Assembly (NCBI GenBank): GCA_028866595.1
Contig: JAGWHV010000004.1
Span: 1-27,593 of the forward strand
DNA: 27,593 nt
Direction of reading: 5' to 3'
Origin: Patescibacteria group bacterium
Lineage (GTDB): Bacteria > Patescibacteriota > Minisyncoccia > Phycocordibacterales > UBA6065
Within the stretch, counting starts at the first letter, position 1. Each line of letters begins with the position of its first letter. The translations under genes were made by a program, and so were the position numbers. Below the pieces are notes generated by a model. That model worked only from the letters and a program-made list of their open reading frames with translations, ran no database searches and was not told the origin of the DNA. Below, one piece after another: positions 7,209 to 14,800 of the stretch.

Positions 7209-7331
7209 GCTTTTTCCGCTTTCCATTTCGACGTGTCATAATGAAAAGCGGCGCGGAAAAGCCGCACCAGGCTGATATCGATAGTCGTATATCACCTGAC
7301 GGTCTTAATACATAATCGAGATTGAAATAAG

Positions 7332-8207
7332 ATGACAAGCAAGAGATTACTCGCTGTTTTGACGGTAGTGGCTGTTCTGGCCGGCGCCGCGGCCGCGGCG
7401 CCGGCCTTCGCCCAGACGGCCCAGCCGCCGATGGGTCCGGGATTACGAGAAGGCCAAGTCTCCGGCCGCGCCCAAAATGGCATGATGATGCGCGTGAGCG
7501 ATCGTCCGCCGGGCGTCTTCGGCACGGTCACCGCTATTAATGGCACCTCCCTCTCTGTCGCGAGCATGGGTTTCGGCCCGAATGCAGCGACGACTACGTA
7601 TTCCGTCGATGCTTCGAACGCTACTATATTTAAAGGCGATGCCACGACGACCGTCTCGGGCATAGCGACAGGCGATCGCATCGCCGTCGAAGGCTCTATC
7701 TCCGGCACGAATGTGACGGCGACCATCATCCATGACGGCTTTGGAACGGGCCGCATCATGCATGGCGACGGCCAGGGCGACGATCAGGGCCGCGGCATCG
7801 GCCCTATGGGACCCGAGGGCGAAATGGGCGAAGCCTCCGGCACGGCCGCGCTCATCAAAGGCAACGGCGAGCCGGTGGTTGCGGGAACCGTCTCTTCTGT
7901 GAGTGGCAACGTCATAACGATCACCACTGGCAGCAACACCAGCTACTCTGTCGATGCTTCGAGCGCTACCATCGTGAAAGGCAATTCCTCGAGCTCCGTC
8001 TCATCCATCTCTACGGGAGACTTCGTCGTGGTCCAAGGCGCGATCTCCGGAACGAATGTGACCGCTTCGTCAGTGATCGATCATGCCGCTCAACCTGCTA
8101 ATGCCGAGAACGGCACGAGCACTCCAAATGGCGCGCCCGAGCATAAGGGCGGCCTAGGATTCTTTGGAGCCATAGGCGGTTTCTTCAGGCATCTCTTCGG
8201 ATTCTAA
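7332..8207 (+). CDS. secreted protein with two DUF5666 repeats
   Basis: A 291-residue protein with a signal peptide (basic MTSKR, hydrophobic core to about residue 26, probable cleavage after AFA). Two DUF5666 units follow, about residues 57-138 and 178-245: each begins GTVTAINGTSLSV or GTVSSVSGNVITI, has a YSVDAS strand, then IFKGD or IVKGN, and ends with a GDRIAVEGSISGTNVTA or GDFVVVQGAISGTNVTA block. A Gly/Asp/Met-rich linker separates them. The C-terminus is a short hydrophobic, Phe-rich tail (GFFGAIGGFFRHLFGF). DUF5666 is a small beta-barrel (OB-like) domain of unknown function, common in CPR surface proteins. No clear promoter is seen; a terminator follows. Confidence 0.83.
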   Translation: MTSKRLLAVLTVVAVLAGAAAAAPAFAQTAQPPMGPGLREGQVSGRAQNGMMMRVSDRPPGVFGTVTAINGTSLSVASMGFGPNAATTTYSVDASNATIFKGDATTTVSGIATGDRIAVEGSISGTNVTATIIHDGFGTGRIMHGDGQGDDQGRGIGPMGPEGEMGEASGTAALIKGNGEPVVAGTVSSVSGNVITITTGSNTSYSVDASSATIVKGNSSSSVSSISTGDFVVVQGAISGTNVTASSVIDHAAQPANAENGTSTPNGAPEHKGGLGFFGAIGGFFRHLFGF

Positions 8208-8231
8208 ATTCAAACGCCCTCTGCATAAAAG

Positions 8232-8256
8232 CGCCCGTCGAAAGATGGGCGTTTTT
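8232..8256 (+). terminator. rho-independent terminator
   Basis: An 8-bp stem with one G-T pair (8232-8239 with 8244-8251), GAAA tetraloop and a T5 tail. Confidence 0.88.
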
Positions 8257-8300
8257 CGTACGGTCCCCGCGTCGCTATCGTGCCCGCCATCTTTTATCGG

Positions 8301-8309
8301 TGCTATAAT
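8301..8309 (+). promoter_or_regulatory. extended -10 promoter, leaderless (MliC gene)
   Basis: TGC plus a perfect TATAAT, then 6 bases to the ATG at 8316. Confidence 0.78.
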
Positions 8310-8315
8310 CGCCTT

Positions 8316-9200
8316 ATGAAGAAAACAACCATCGCATCAGTCGTCATCGTCGCTATCGCCATACTTGCTATCATCGCTTTTGTGTCGCGGTCCGGATTGG
8401 ACAATGACACGACAGGGACCATCTCCTATTTCTGCGGCGCCAAACAGATCGATGCCGCTTTTGATGACAAAGCCGCGACTGCACAACTCTCTGATGGCAG
8501 GTCTTTCACTCTCCTCGAGACCATGTCGGCCGACGGCGCTCGATACGAGGCAACGAGCACGGGCAGTAATGGCGCCAAGACGGATATCGTCTTGTGGACG
8601 AAGGGAGACTCAGCGCTCCTTACCGAGAACGGTCGACCGACGTACATGAATTGCGTCGCCGGAGCGATCGCGGCAGCGAGCGCGACGACGACGAGGTTCA
8701 CTGATTTCGCCCAGTCGTACAGTTTTGCCTATCCATCCGGCCTACCCCTCTCTGGCGGCGACGGTAGTTACAGCGTCGATTGGCGTCAAGGCGCGACGAG
8801 CTCGGGCATGCTCCTCGCCGAGGTGGTCATGCCGGGTTCATTCGAGCCACAGACGAACTTCGTCGATTCGCGATTCACCGTCGGCGCTTCGAGCGATCCG
8901 AGCGCGGTGGCGACCTGCCTTACCTCCGGAAACGGCGATCCGACGACGACGTTCGGCCAAACGACTATAGATGGCGTCTCTTTCGCGGAGCTCGGCTTCG
9001 GCGACGCAGGCGCTGGTAATTTCTATAAGACTACGAGCTATCGTACCGTTCATAACGGCGAGTGCTATGCCGTCGAATACACTATCCACTCGTCGAATAT
9101 TGCCAATTTTCCTCCTAGTCGCGGCATATCGGCATTCGACCAACAGAAGGTCGCGAGCGTCATGGATAGCATCGTCCATAGCTTCCAGTTCGCCAAGTAG
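8316..9200 (+). CDS. membrane-anchored MliC-type lysozyme-inhibitor domain protein
   Basis: A 294-residue protein with one N-terminal membrane anchor (6-23). Residues 33-115 match the MliC domain: ISYFC (36-40), a central LSDGRSFTLLETMSADGARYE stretch around 58-78, LWTKGDSALLTENG (93-106) and a closing NC (112-113), so Cys40 and Cys113 could form the family's disulfide. MliC domains inhibit C-type lysozyme in Gram-negative bacteria. Residues 128-294 form a second domain I cannot name, with a conserved-looking C-terminal pattern RTVHNGECYAVEYTIHSS and a final helix. The start at 8316 is fixed by a TATAAT 6 bases upstream; the 12 extra residues of the longer frame are not used. Inhibition of lysozyme is an inference from the domain. 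Confidence 0.78.
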   Translation: MKKTTIASVVIVAIAILAIIAFVSRSGLDNDTTGTISYFCGAKQIDAAFDDKAATAQLSDGRSFTLLETMSADGARYEATSTGSNGAKTDIVLWTKGDSALLTENGRPTYMNCVAGAIAAASATTTRFTDFAQSYSFAYPSGLPLSGGDGSYSVDWRQGATSSGMLLAEVVMPGSFEPQTNFVDSRFTVGASSDPSAVATCLTSGNGDPTTTFGQTTIDGVSFAELGFGDAGAGNFYKTTSYRTVHNGECYAVEYTIHSSNIANFPPSRGISAFDQQKVASVMDSIVHSFQFAK

Positions 9201-9216
9201 CAGAAGCGCCAGAAAT

Positions 9217-9225
9217 TGCTAGAAT
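9217..9225 (+). promoter_or_regulatory. extended -10 promoter (small membrane protein gene)
   Basis: TGC plus TAGAAT, predicting a leader of about 18 bases to the ATG at 9250. It belongs to the same extended -10 family but is not leaderless. Confidence 0.5.
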
Positions 9226-9249
9226 GGCTCTATAAGATAAAAAACGGAA

Positions 9250-9501
9250 ATGAAAAACAAAACGATCGTCGTCTGGTCTGTGATCCTTGCGGTGCTCTTC
9301 GCCACTCTCGCTATCTACTATTGGGTGACGCCTGCCGGCAACTTGCTCTCGTTCATGCCGGGATATCAAGCCGGTTCCGCCCACGTCCATCTCAAGCACG
9401 GCATCGCTTCGATCATCCTCGCCCTTGGTCTCGCTGCGCTCGCATGGTTCAAGTCTGGCCCGAAAAGCGACGTCCAGCCTCCCGCCGCTCCGATGATATA
9501 G
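9250..9501 (+). CDS. small two-segment membrane protein, unknown function
   Basis: An 83-residue protein with two hydrophobic segments (6-25 and 50-66) joined by a loop rich in Gly and His (GSAHVHLKHG), followed by a Pro/Ala-rich tail. The HVHLKHG stretch next to the second segment could bind a metal, but that is speculation. I recognise no named family. It is convergent with uppP, whose stop lies 18 bases away. Confidence 0.7.
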   Translation: MKNKTIVVWSVILAVLFATLAIYYWVTPAGNLLSFMPGYQAGSAHVHLKHGIASIILALGLAALAWFKSGPKSDVQPPAAPMI

Positions 9502-9519
9502 AGGAATGCTTCCGGCCCT

Positions 9520-10407
9520 CTACTTTAATATGATCAAAAACGCAATGATACCTGCAAGGATGCAGTAGACAGCGAACGGCATAAGCGTTCGGGTCTTGAA
9601 ATATCGAGTGAGGAATCGGATAGAAAGATATGCGGCTACGGCTGATGTAAGCGCCCCGATGACGACCGAGCTTATGCCTGCCCCGACGGAGTGGACAAGA
9701 AAGACATCGGGAAGTTTGAGGGCGGCTGCTGCAAGAATGACCGGCGTCGCGAGGAGGAATGCGAATCGGGCCGAGCTTTCGTGATCAAGCCCGATGAGAA
9801 GGCTCCCGCCGAGAGCGGCACCTGTGCGCGAGAAACCAGGGATGAGAGCGAGGCTCTGGGCAAAACCGACTTTTATTGCGCCAGACCATGAGACGCGCGA
9901 GACGGCCGAGTCGATAGGATCGGCGACGGGTGCTGCCGCGGCTTCTGCCGCGGCGGCATTTGCTTCCCTACGCCTGCGCAAACGCTCGGCTCCGAAGAGA
10001 GCGAAGCCGTTCAGAGCCAAAAACCCAGCGACGAGCCGCGGGTCGCCGGCGAGGGACTTGAAAGTATTCTCAAGGGCCAGGCCAAGGATGCCGACGGGCA
10101 CCGTCGCCACGACGATGAGCCAGCCCATTTTGGCATAGACATCGGACTCATCGATCCGCCGAGCGACGAGCGAGTGGAATATGCCCTTGACGATGAGCAC
10201 CCAATCGCGCCAAAAAAATCCCAAAAGGACGAGAGCAGTGGCCAGATGCGTCGCCACGAGAAACACAAGAAAAAAATCGCTCGCTTGGTCTATGTTCCAT
10301 CCGAGAACAGCGGGCAATATAGCGCTGTGGCCGAGGCTCGATATCGGGAATAGCTCAGTCACGCCTTGGAGAGCGCCGAGGATGAGAGCTTGAAGCATGG
10401 TGATCAT
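9520..10407 (-). CDS. uppP: undecaprenyl-diphosphatase (UppP/BacA)
   Basis: A 295-residue integral membrane enzyme that removes one phosphate from undecaprenyl diphosphate, returning the lipid carrier for wall and glycan synthesis. The first signature, LQGVTELFPISSLGH (about 13-27), contains the (E/Q)xxxE motif and the Ser/His of the active site; the second, IPGFSRTGAALGGSL (around 188-202), contains the catalytic Arg. About eight hydrophobic segments and the total length fit the family. The insert around residues 150-165 is an Ala-rich stretch between membrane segments. The ATG at 10407 is supported by a TACACT box 7 bases upstream. Its neighbours are divergent from or convergent with it, so it is transcribed alone. 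Confidence 0.94.
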   Translation of the reverse strand: MITMLQALILGALQGVTELFPISSLGHSAILPAVLGWNIDQASDFFLVFLVATHLATALVLLGFFWRDWVLIVKGIFHSLVARRIDESDVYAKMGWLIVVATVPVGILGLALENTFKSLAGDPRLVAGFLALNGFALFGAERLRRRREANAAAAEAAAAPVADPIDSAVSRVSWSGAIKVGFAQSLALIPGFSRTGAALGGSLLIGLDHESSARFAFLLATPVILAAAALKLPDVFLVHSVGAGISSVVIGALTSAVAAYLSIRFLTRYFKTRTLMPFAVYCILAGIIAFLIILK

Positions 10408-10414
10408 GCATACG

Positions 10415-10423
10415 AGTGTACCA
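10415..10423 (-). promoter_or_regulatory. extended -10 promoter, leaderless (uppP)
   Basis: On the minus strand TGG plus TACACT, then 7 bases to the ATG ending at 10407. Confidence 0.65.
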
Positions 10424-10463
10424 TATCCGCCCGTTTTTCCTATAAAACCGCTTTACGGGGCCA

Positions 10464-10551
10464 CAAATTAGAAACAATGCACCGATGCTGAGCGTATGCC
10501 TAGTGTACCGAAACATCCGCCTCTCCGTATTTCGGCCCAATATCTAATTTG
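10464..10551 (+). other. nested inverted repeats in the leader of the GH113-like gene
   Basis: An outer 9-bp inverted repeat, CAAATTAGA (10464-10472) and TCTAATTTG (10543-10551), encloses a 6-bp one, CCGAAA (10509-10514) and TTTCGG (10530-10535). They lie 22 to 110 bases before the ATG. They could form a folded leader or be protein-binding sites. No known riboswitch class is recognised. Confidence 0.35.
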
Positions 10552-10573
10552 GCTCAATTAACTTTTTAAAAAC

Positions 10574-12436
10574 ATGCTCTTGAATAAAAGAATAACCTGC
10601 GCGGCACGAGTAGCGGCAGTGCGCTCGGCGACGGCGTTCGTGGCTGTGGCGATGGTCGCCGCCACGTCGTACGCGCCGGTGATGAACGCGGCGCCGCGGG
10701 CTCACGCCGATTCTTGGTGGCAAAAGGCCGTGAGCATAGGGCCGCGCTACCAGGGCGACTTTACAAGCGATGGCTTCCGCCAGTCCGTGCAGGATGCGAA
10801 AGCGAGCGGCGCGAACGCCATCGCCCTCATCATCCCCTACCAGCAGACCGATTATTATTCGTCCGATATCGGCCCGACGTCGAACACGCCGTCCGATAGC
10901 GACCTGGCGAGTGCCATCGATTACATCCATGGCCTTGGACTAAAAGTGATCATCAAGCCGCACCTCGATCCGGCGAACTCCGGTTGGCGCGCGGACATCC
11001 AAGCGACAGACCGAGACACGTGGTACTCAAAGTACAGCGCCATGCTCGACCACCTCGGCGATATCGGCCAAGCCCACGGCGCCGACGAGATCGTCATCGG
11101 CACCGAGCTCATCGGCATGGCGTCGACGTACTACAATAGCGACAATACCGAGCGCTGGGTGACGATGATCAACTCCCTGCGAAGCCACTACTCCGGCTTG
11201 CTCACCTATAGCGCGAACTTCGGCCAGTATGACAACTCCGTGGACGAGTTCGAGCAGATAGGATTCTGGCCGAACCTCGACTACATCGGCCTGTCGGCCT
11301 ATTGGTCGCTCAACGCCGATTCGAACGACTCCGTTCAGTCTCTCGAAAGCTCGTGGAGCCAGATCGATCAGAGCCAAATACAAACGATCAGCCAGAAATA
11401 TAACAAACCTGTCGTCTTCACCGAGGTCGGCTATAGGAGCATCGACGGCGCGCACAACTATCCGTGGGACCCTTCGATCGGCGGCAGCTATAACGGACAA
11501 GAGCAGGCCAATGATTATCAAGCCCTTCTCCAGTACTGGAGCGGCCGATCGTATTTCGACGGCGTAACGCTTTGGGATTGGTCGAGCGACTCGAATTACG
11601 GCTGGCCAGGCAACACTGATTACTCGCCGCAACACAAGCCGGCCCAGGATGTCATGAGCCAGTGGTTCAGCCAGATCGCCGACAACTCTTCTGGCTCTAG
11701 CTCTGGTTCGGGATCAAACAGCGGAGTGAGCGATCCCTCGAGCGTGACAGGCACACTCAGCGCCTCGGGCCCGGCTCCGACGAATGTGCAAACAGGCCAG
11801 AGCACTCCCCTCTCCGTGACCGTGACGACTACAGGCCGAGCGACCAATGTGATCACCGACATCGAAGTGTACAACTCCTCGCATTCGAGAGTCTTTCAGA
11901 AATTCTTCTCTGGGGAGAACATATCTCAGAGCCAGCCGGGCCAGTACACCGTCGACTTCACGCCATCTGTAGACGACACATACACATTGAAAGCGGGGGT
12001 GTTCAGCAGCGATTGGAGCACCGACTATTATTGGAATGATAATATCCACACGTTCGCTTCAGCGAGCGCAAGCAGCTCTGGCAGCTCATCCGGATCGTCG
12101 GGCACCATATCCGGCTCCGTCACCGGTGGCCAAGGATCGCTCACGACAGATATCTGGTGGCCGACAGATGGCGCGAACGTGAGCGGCGTCCAGCCTTTCA
12201 AGGCGATGGTCGAGAATGACGACGTGAGCGATTACACCATGTATTGGCAAGTCGATGGCGATGGATTGAACCAGATGTCCGACAACAGCACTGACTGGCC
12301 GCACAAGGAGTCCGAAGTCGACGTATCGAATTGGACGTGGAAAGGCGCCGGCCCTTATACCGTCACCTTCATAGCGAAGGACCTCTCTGGCAACGTCATA
12401 TCGCAGAAATCGACGAGCATATACGTACCGCACTAG
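10574..12436 (+). CDS. secreted GH113-like glycoside hydrolase with C-terminal Trp-rich module
   Basis: A 620-residue exported protein. An N-terminal signal region (about 1-46, ending HADSWW) is followed by a TIM-barrel domain (47-370) resembling GH113 (beta-mannanase family): IIKPHLD (126-132), the acid/base segment VIGTELIGM (174-182, E178) and the nucleophile segment VVFTEVGYRS (280-289, E284). A Ser/Gly linker leads to a beta-sandwich domain (388-495) with the pattern IEVYNSS...VFQKFFSG...GVFSSDWS..YYWN seen in accessory domains of secreted hydrolases. A second Ser/Gly linker leads to a Trp-rich module (525-620) that also occurs twice in the GH6 protein. The substrate is probably a beta-linked glucan or mannan; the precise specificity is open. 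GH5, GH26 or GH53 are alternative clan A assignments. Confidence 0.82.
   Translation: MLLNKRITCAARVAAVRSATAFVAVAMVAATSYAPVMNAAPRAHADSWWQKAVSIGPRYQGDFTSDGFRQSVQDAKASGANAIALIIPYQQTDYYSSDIGPTSNTPSDSDLASAIDYIHGLGLKVIIKPHLDPANSGWRADIQATDRDTWYSKYSAMLDHLGDIGQAHGADEIVIGTELIGMASTYYNSDNTERWVTMINSLRSHYSGLLTYSANFGQYDNSVDEFEQIGFWPNLDYIGLSAYWSLNADSNDSVQSLESSWSQIDQSQIQTISQKYNKPVVFTEVGYRSIDGAHNYPWDPSIGGSYNGQEQANDYQALLQYWSGRSYFDGVTLWDWSSDSNYGWPGNTDYSPQHKPAQDVMSQWFSQIADNSSGSSSGSGSNSGVSDPSSVTGTLSASGPAPTNVQTGQSTPLSVTVTTTGRATNVITDIEVYNSSHSRVFQKFFSGENISQSQPGQYTVDFTPSVDDTYTLKAGVFSSDWSTDYYWNDNIHTFASASASSSGSSSGSSGTISGSVTGGQGSLTTDIWWPTDGANVSGVQPFKAMVENDDVSDYTMYWQVDGDGLNQMSDNSTDWPHKESEVDVSNWTWKGAGPYTVTFIAKDLSGNVISQKSTSIYVPH
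12146..12433 (+). repeat. Trp-rich 'WWPT' protein module, copy 1 (GH113-like protein)
   Basis: Encodes residues 525-620 (96 residues). Conserved landmarks shared with the two copies in the GH6 protein are WWPTxG at the start, a QPxKA strand, MYWxVD, TDxPHKE, SxWxW and AKDxSGNVI near the end. A beta-sandwich carbohydrate-binding role is an inference from the exposed aromatics and linkage to hydrolases. Confidence 0.8.
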
Positions 12437-12456
12437 GCCCTTCTCGCCTGTACGCG

Positions 12457-12477
12457 TGCTACAATAAAAGCCAGGAG
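12457..12477 (+). promoter_or_regulatory. extended -10 promoter and Shine-Dalgarno (gene at 12483)
   Basis: TGC plus TACAAT (12460-12465), then AGGAG (12473-12477) 5 bases before the ATG. Transcription would start about one base before the Shine-Dalgarno sequence, giving a minimal leader of about 11 bases. Confidence 0.6.
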
Positions 12478-12482
12478 CGAAT

Positions 12483-12803
12483 ATGACGCTGATCATCAGA
12501 GACCAACTGGTCAATCCGCCGACATGGTTCCCGTCGTTCCGAGATCTGACTCTCTACTGCAACATCTTCCTCAAGCAAGAGGTCGTCATCGAGTCGGAAG
12601 ATCCTGATCCGTATTGGCGCTTCATCAGGCCGCGCGGCGGTATGGATTTCATCGAAGATTTCGTCCGGCCGGGTAGCGAAGACGGAGCGCGCCTCGACAT
12701 CGAGAACAATTATCCGCGAACTGTCGTCACCGACAGGATATCGCCGGAAAACATTCACACCCTCATCAGAAGAATCCAATTTTGCCGAGGTTTACCTGGA
12801 TAG
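12483..12803 (+). CDS. hypothetical protein, 106 residues
   Basis: A soluble acidic protein that I do not recognise. It is rich in aromatic and charged residues, without signal peptide or membrane segment. An AGGAG Shine-Dalgarno 5 bases before the ATG and an extended -10 box fix the start, and a terminator lies 27 bases past the stop. It is convergent with the DoxX gene. Nothing links it in function to the secreted hydrolase upstream, from which it is separated by its own promoter. Confidence 0.68.
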   Translation: MTLIIRDQLVNPPTWFPSFRDLTLYCNIFLKQEVVIESEDPDPYWRFIRPRGGMDFIEDFVRPGSEDGARLDIENNYPRTVVTDRISPENIHTLIRRIQFCRGLPG

Positions 12804-12829
12804 TAGGCCCATCGGACAAAAGACAGGAC

Positions 12830-12859
12830 AAAGCGCCGATTACAGAGACGGCGCTTTTT
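12830..12859 (+). terminator. rho-independent terminator, possibly bidirectional
   Basis: A perfect 9-bp stem AAAGCGCCG (12830-12838) and CGGCGCTTT (12849-12857) with a T5 tail to 12859. The stop codon of the convergent DoxX gene (12840-12842) lies in the loop, so the same hairpin could also end the minus-strand transcript, though with a poorer T tract. Confidence 0.85.
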
Positions 12860-13238
12860 CTTTGAAGAACCTATCGAGAGAGAACCAATCGGGACCGAAG
12901 AGCCAGATGGCCGTGGTCGCGATCGACAGACCGAAATCGCGGACGCCGACAGCATCCCATCCTACGATAAACATGATGTCGAACATGTGAAGAGTGAGGA
13001 AAAAAGCGACGAACCGGGTAAAAAAGCCGAGCATGAGGGCAGCGCCGAATATGAGCTCGAACGCAGCGTTTATATGGACAAGGGTCGTAGCGCTAAGCAT
13101 CGATATGGTCACAGCGAATTGCGGCACATAGGCCGTCCAGGCGCTCGGATCGCGGAACTGGTCATAGCCGAACCAGAGAAAGACGAGAGCGATGCCTATG
13201 CGGAGGACAACTGGCGCAAAAAGTCTTAGATTTCTCAT
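12840..13238 (-). CDS. DoxX family membrane protein
   Basis: A 132-residue protein with four hydrophobic segments and the DoxX pattern: RIGIALVFLWFGYDQF (13-28), HINAAFELIFGAALMLGFFTRFVA (about 55-78) and a final FGPDWFSLDRF. DoxX proteins are small membrane partners in redox processes (for example with thiosulfate:quinone oxidoreductase or thiol systems), although this one is untested. It lies last in a minus-strand row after the FMN-binding protein and ApbE, 4 bases past the ApbE stop. It also has its own -10 box over the end of apbE, so it can be transcribed both with and without the two flavin genes. Confidence 0.85.
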   Translation of the reverse strand: MRNLRLFAPVVLRIGIALVFLWFGYDQFRDPSAWTAYVPQFAVTISMLSATTLVHINAAFELIFGAALMLGFFTRFVAFFLTLHMFDIMFIVGWDAVGVRDFGLSIATTAIWLFGPDWFSLDRFFKEKAPSL

Positions 13239-13242
13239 AGCT

Positions 13243-14136
13243 TTATTTTATCACGTATAAACCGCCCGGAAAGTTTTTCGATGTGTACGCCGTCCTGTCG
13301 GCATAGAGGATGGCGCATTCAAACGGATGGCGGCCATCGAGTTTTTCGACGAGCGCTTCCGGCGAGACGAAAAAGAGGGCCGTCGAGAGGGCGTCGGCTA
13401 CTATCGTCGTGTCCGCCACCGTCCAGAGGCCGAGGATGTGACGCGGCGACTCGACTTTTTTTGGATCGATGATGTGGTGGAAGCGATCCCAAACGCGGCG
13501 ATTGCCAGCCGATCCGCATATGCTCCTGTCCCCTATGTCGGCGACGCCGACGATTTTTTTCGGATCGGCCGGATCCTCGAGGCCGACTCGGAGCGTCTTG
13601 CCTATCGCATTCCGATGAGCGATATCTCCACCGGCGTCGACCGTGTAGCTCTGAAAGCCGTGCTCGCGGATGATCCGCGAGATGATATCGATGAGATAGC
13701 CTTTGCCCACAGCGCCAAAATCAAGGAGCACCGGCTGCTTGATAGTGAGGATCGGATGGTCGTATGACATGATCTCTTCCCATGCCGGCGCTTTGGCTAT
13801 CGCCGGCTTCGGCTTAAGAGTGTATGTCGCGTCATAGCCAGCGTCGGCGAGAACTTGGCCGACGAGAGGCGTCATCAGACCGCCGGTGACATGATAAAGC
13901 TCTTGATAGAGAGACATCATCGGCAAAGCGTCGTCCGGCATCACATACTCGCCGGCCCGGCGGGCTATCTCCGAGACGAGAGAGTCAGACCTGAATCGCG
14001 AATAGGCTTTGTCGAAGACGGCGATGCGATCCCGTATCGCCACAAGCAGATCGCGTTCCTGGTCGACCGACATCGGCCCTGGAACATCGATCTTCCATGT
14101 TGTCCCTATAGCTTCGAATTCGAAATGAGCGGCCAT
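13243..14136 (-). CDS. apbE: FAD:protein FMN transferase (ApbE family)
   Basis: A 297-residue ApbE-type enzyme that attaches FMN from FAD covalently to Ser/Thr of a target protein. The motifs are in place: FEAIGTTWKIDV near the start, LLDFGAVGKGYLID (137-150, FAD-binding), VDAGGDI (166-172), HHIIDP (220-225) and the Mg-binding end segment VADALSTALFF (246-256). The gene just upstream encodes an FMN-binding-domain protein, its likely target. Unusually for the family I see no signal peptide or lipobox; the frame stays open for some codons upstream but offers no clear start. Cytoplasmic flavinylation, or an N-terminus I have missed, are both possible. Confidence 0.92.
   Translation of the reverse strand: MAAHFEFEAIGTTWKIDVPGPMSVDQERDLLVAIRDRIAVFDKAYSRFRSDSLVSEIARRAGEYVMPDDALPMMSLYQELYHVTGGLMTPLVGQVLADAGYDATYTLKPKPAIAKAPAWEEIMSYDHPILTIKQPVLLDFGAVGKGYLIDIISRIIREHGFQSYTVDAGGDIAHRNAIGKTLRVGLEDPADPKKIVGVADIGDRSICGSAGNRRVWDRFHHIIDPKKVESPRHILGLWTVADTTIVADALSTALFFVSPEALVEKLDGRHPFECAILYADRTAYTSKNFPGGLYVIK
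13245..13253 (-). promoter_or_regulatory. extended -10 promoter, leaderless (DoxX gene), overlapping the apbE stop codon
   Basis: On the minus strand TGA plus TAAAAT, then 6 bases to the ATG ending at 13238. The box lies inside the last codons of apbE and shares a base with its TAA. Confidence 0.6.
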
Positions 14137-14156
14137 GTGATGGGACCGTCGCGGCG

Positions 14157-14657
14157 TTACGCCTGTGCCGCTTGGGCCTTGATCTGGGAGAGAGCGTCGT
14201 TAAAGCCGATAGGCGTGAGCGACGAGCCGGAGACGCGGTCGAGCTGGATGCTGTCGACGCTTTGACCTATGACGTATGCCTGATAGCCGCTGATGAACCT
14301 CTGCTGATAGCGTTCGGACATAGGATCGTTCGCGGCCGAGGTGACGTTCGCGGCTGTTACCGTGTCGTTCTTGATAGTAAGGGTGACATTCAGACCATCG
14401 TAACCCCCTGGAGAGTCGTAATGGCCGACGGCGGAATATGTGCCGTTTTTGTATTTGTCAGCCGGAGCGACCTGGGTCGTGTCGGCGATGCTCGCTGTAT
14501 TAGTGGTGCTCGTCGCGTCGCTATTCGTCACGGAACCTGCCGCGAGGGCGGCAGAACTACCTTTGCTGGAGCGCAAAGCGAGCGTAAGGATGCCGCCAGC
14601 AAGGGCGATGAAAGCGACTGCGCTTATGATGAATCGGTTCTTGTTGTATGTATGCAT
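14157..14657 (-). CDS. membrane-anchored FMN-binding domain protein
   Basis: A 166-residue protein with one N-terminal membrane segment (9-28), a Ser/Thr/Ala-rich spacer (30-65) and an FMN-binding domain (68-160): YKNGTYSAVGHYDSPGGYDGL, then a strand pair with VTLTIKNDTVTAANV, and the attachment region LDRVSGSSLTPIGF (139-152). The usual ApbE target motif is DxxSGA(S/T); here the Ala is a Ser (D140, S143-G144-S145-S146), so Ser146 or Thr148 is the likely flavin site. It faces outside the membrane and is paired with apbE 20 bases downstream. ATG 14657 follows a TATAAC box by 7 bases; the longer open frame to 14753 reads through a GC-rich hairpin and is rejected. Confidence 0.85.
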   Translation of the reverse strand: MHTYNKNRFIISAVAFIALAGGILTLALRSSKGSSAALAAGSVTNSDATSTTNTASIADTTQVAPADKYKNGTYSAVGHYDSPGGYDGLNVTLTIKNDTVTAANVTSAANDPMSERYQQRFISGYQAYVIGQSVDSIQLDRVSGSSLTPIGFNDALSQIKAQAAQA

Positions 14658-14664
14658 GCGTGTA

Positions 14665-14670
14665 GTTATA
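14665..14670 (-). promoter_or_regulatory. -10 promoter element, leaderless (FMN-binding gene)
   Basis: On the minus strand TATAAC, then 7 bases to the ATG ending at 14657. Confidence 0.55.
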
Positions 14671-14715
14671 CGGGACATGTTCTCATACTGGTGCATATCT
14701 TGCAAAAGAGAAGGA

Positions 14716-14746
14716 GGCCGTGGGCCGGCCCCGCCGGCCCGCGGCC
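14716..14746. other. very stable GC-rich hairpin between divergent genes
   Basis: A 14-bp stem with a single T-G pair (14716-14729 with 14733-14746) and a CCC loop. On the minus strand it is followed by a T- and C-rich stretch, so it may stop transcription towards the FMN-binding gene or insulate the two promoters. It is outside any convincing coding frame. Confidence 0.55.
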
Positions 14747-14800
14747 CCGTCAACCCCTATAACAAAAAGACGGCCCAATAAGGCCACCGCACAGAAAAGC

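Noticed and set aside
7241..7315. Possible 24-codon ORF starting within CATAATG
   Set aside because: The ATG overlaps the only -10-like box and there is no other support.
10408..10573. c-di-GMP riboswitch before the glycosidase gene
   Set aside because: The inverted repeats do not match the conserved core of the class I or class II riboswitches.
14658..14753. Longer N-terminus for the FMN-binding protein
   Set aside because: It reads through the GC hairpin and gives a Gly/Pro/Arg-rich start; the inner ATG has a -10 box and a proper membrane anchor.
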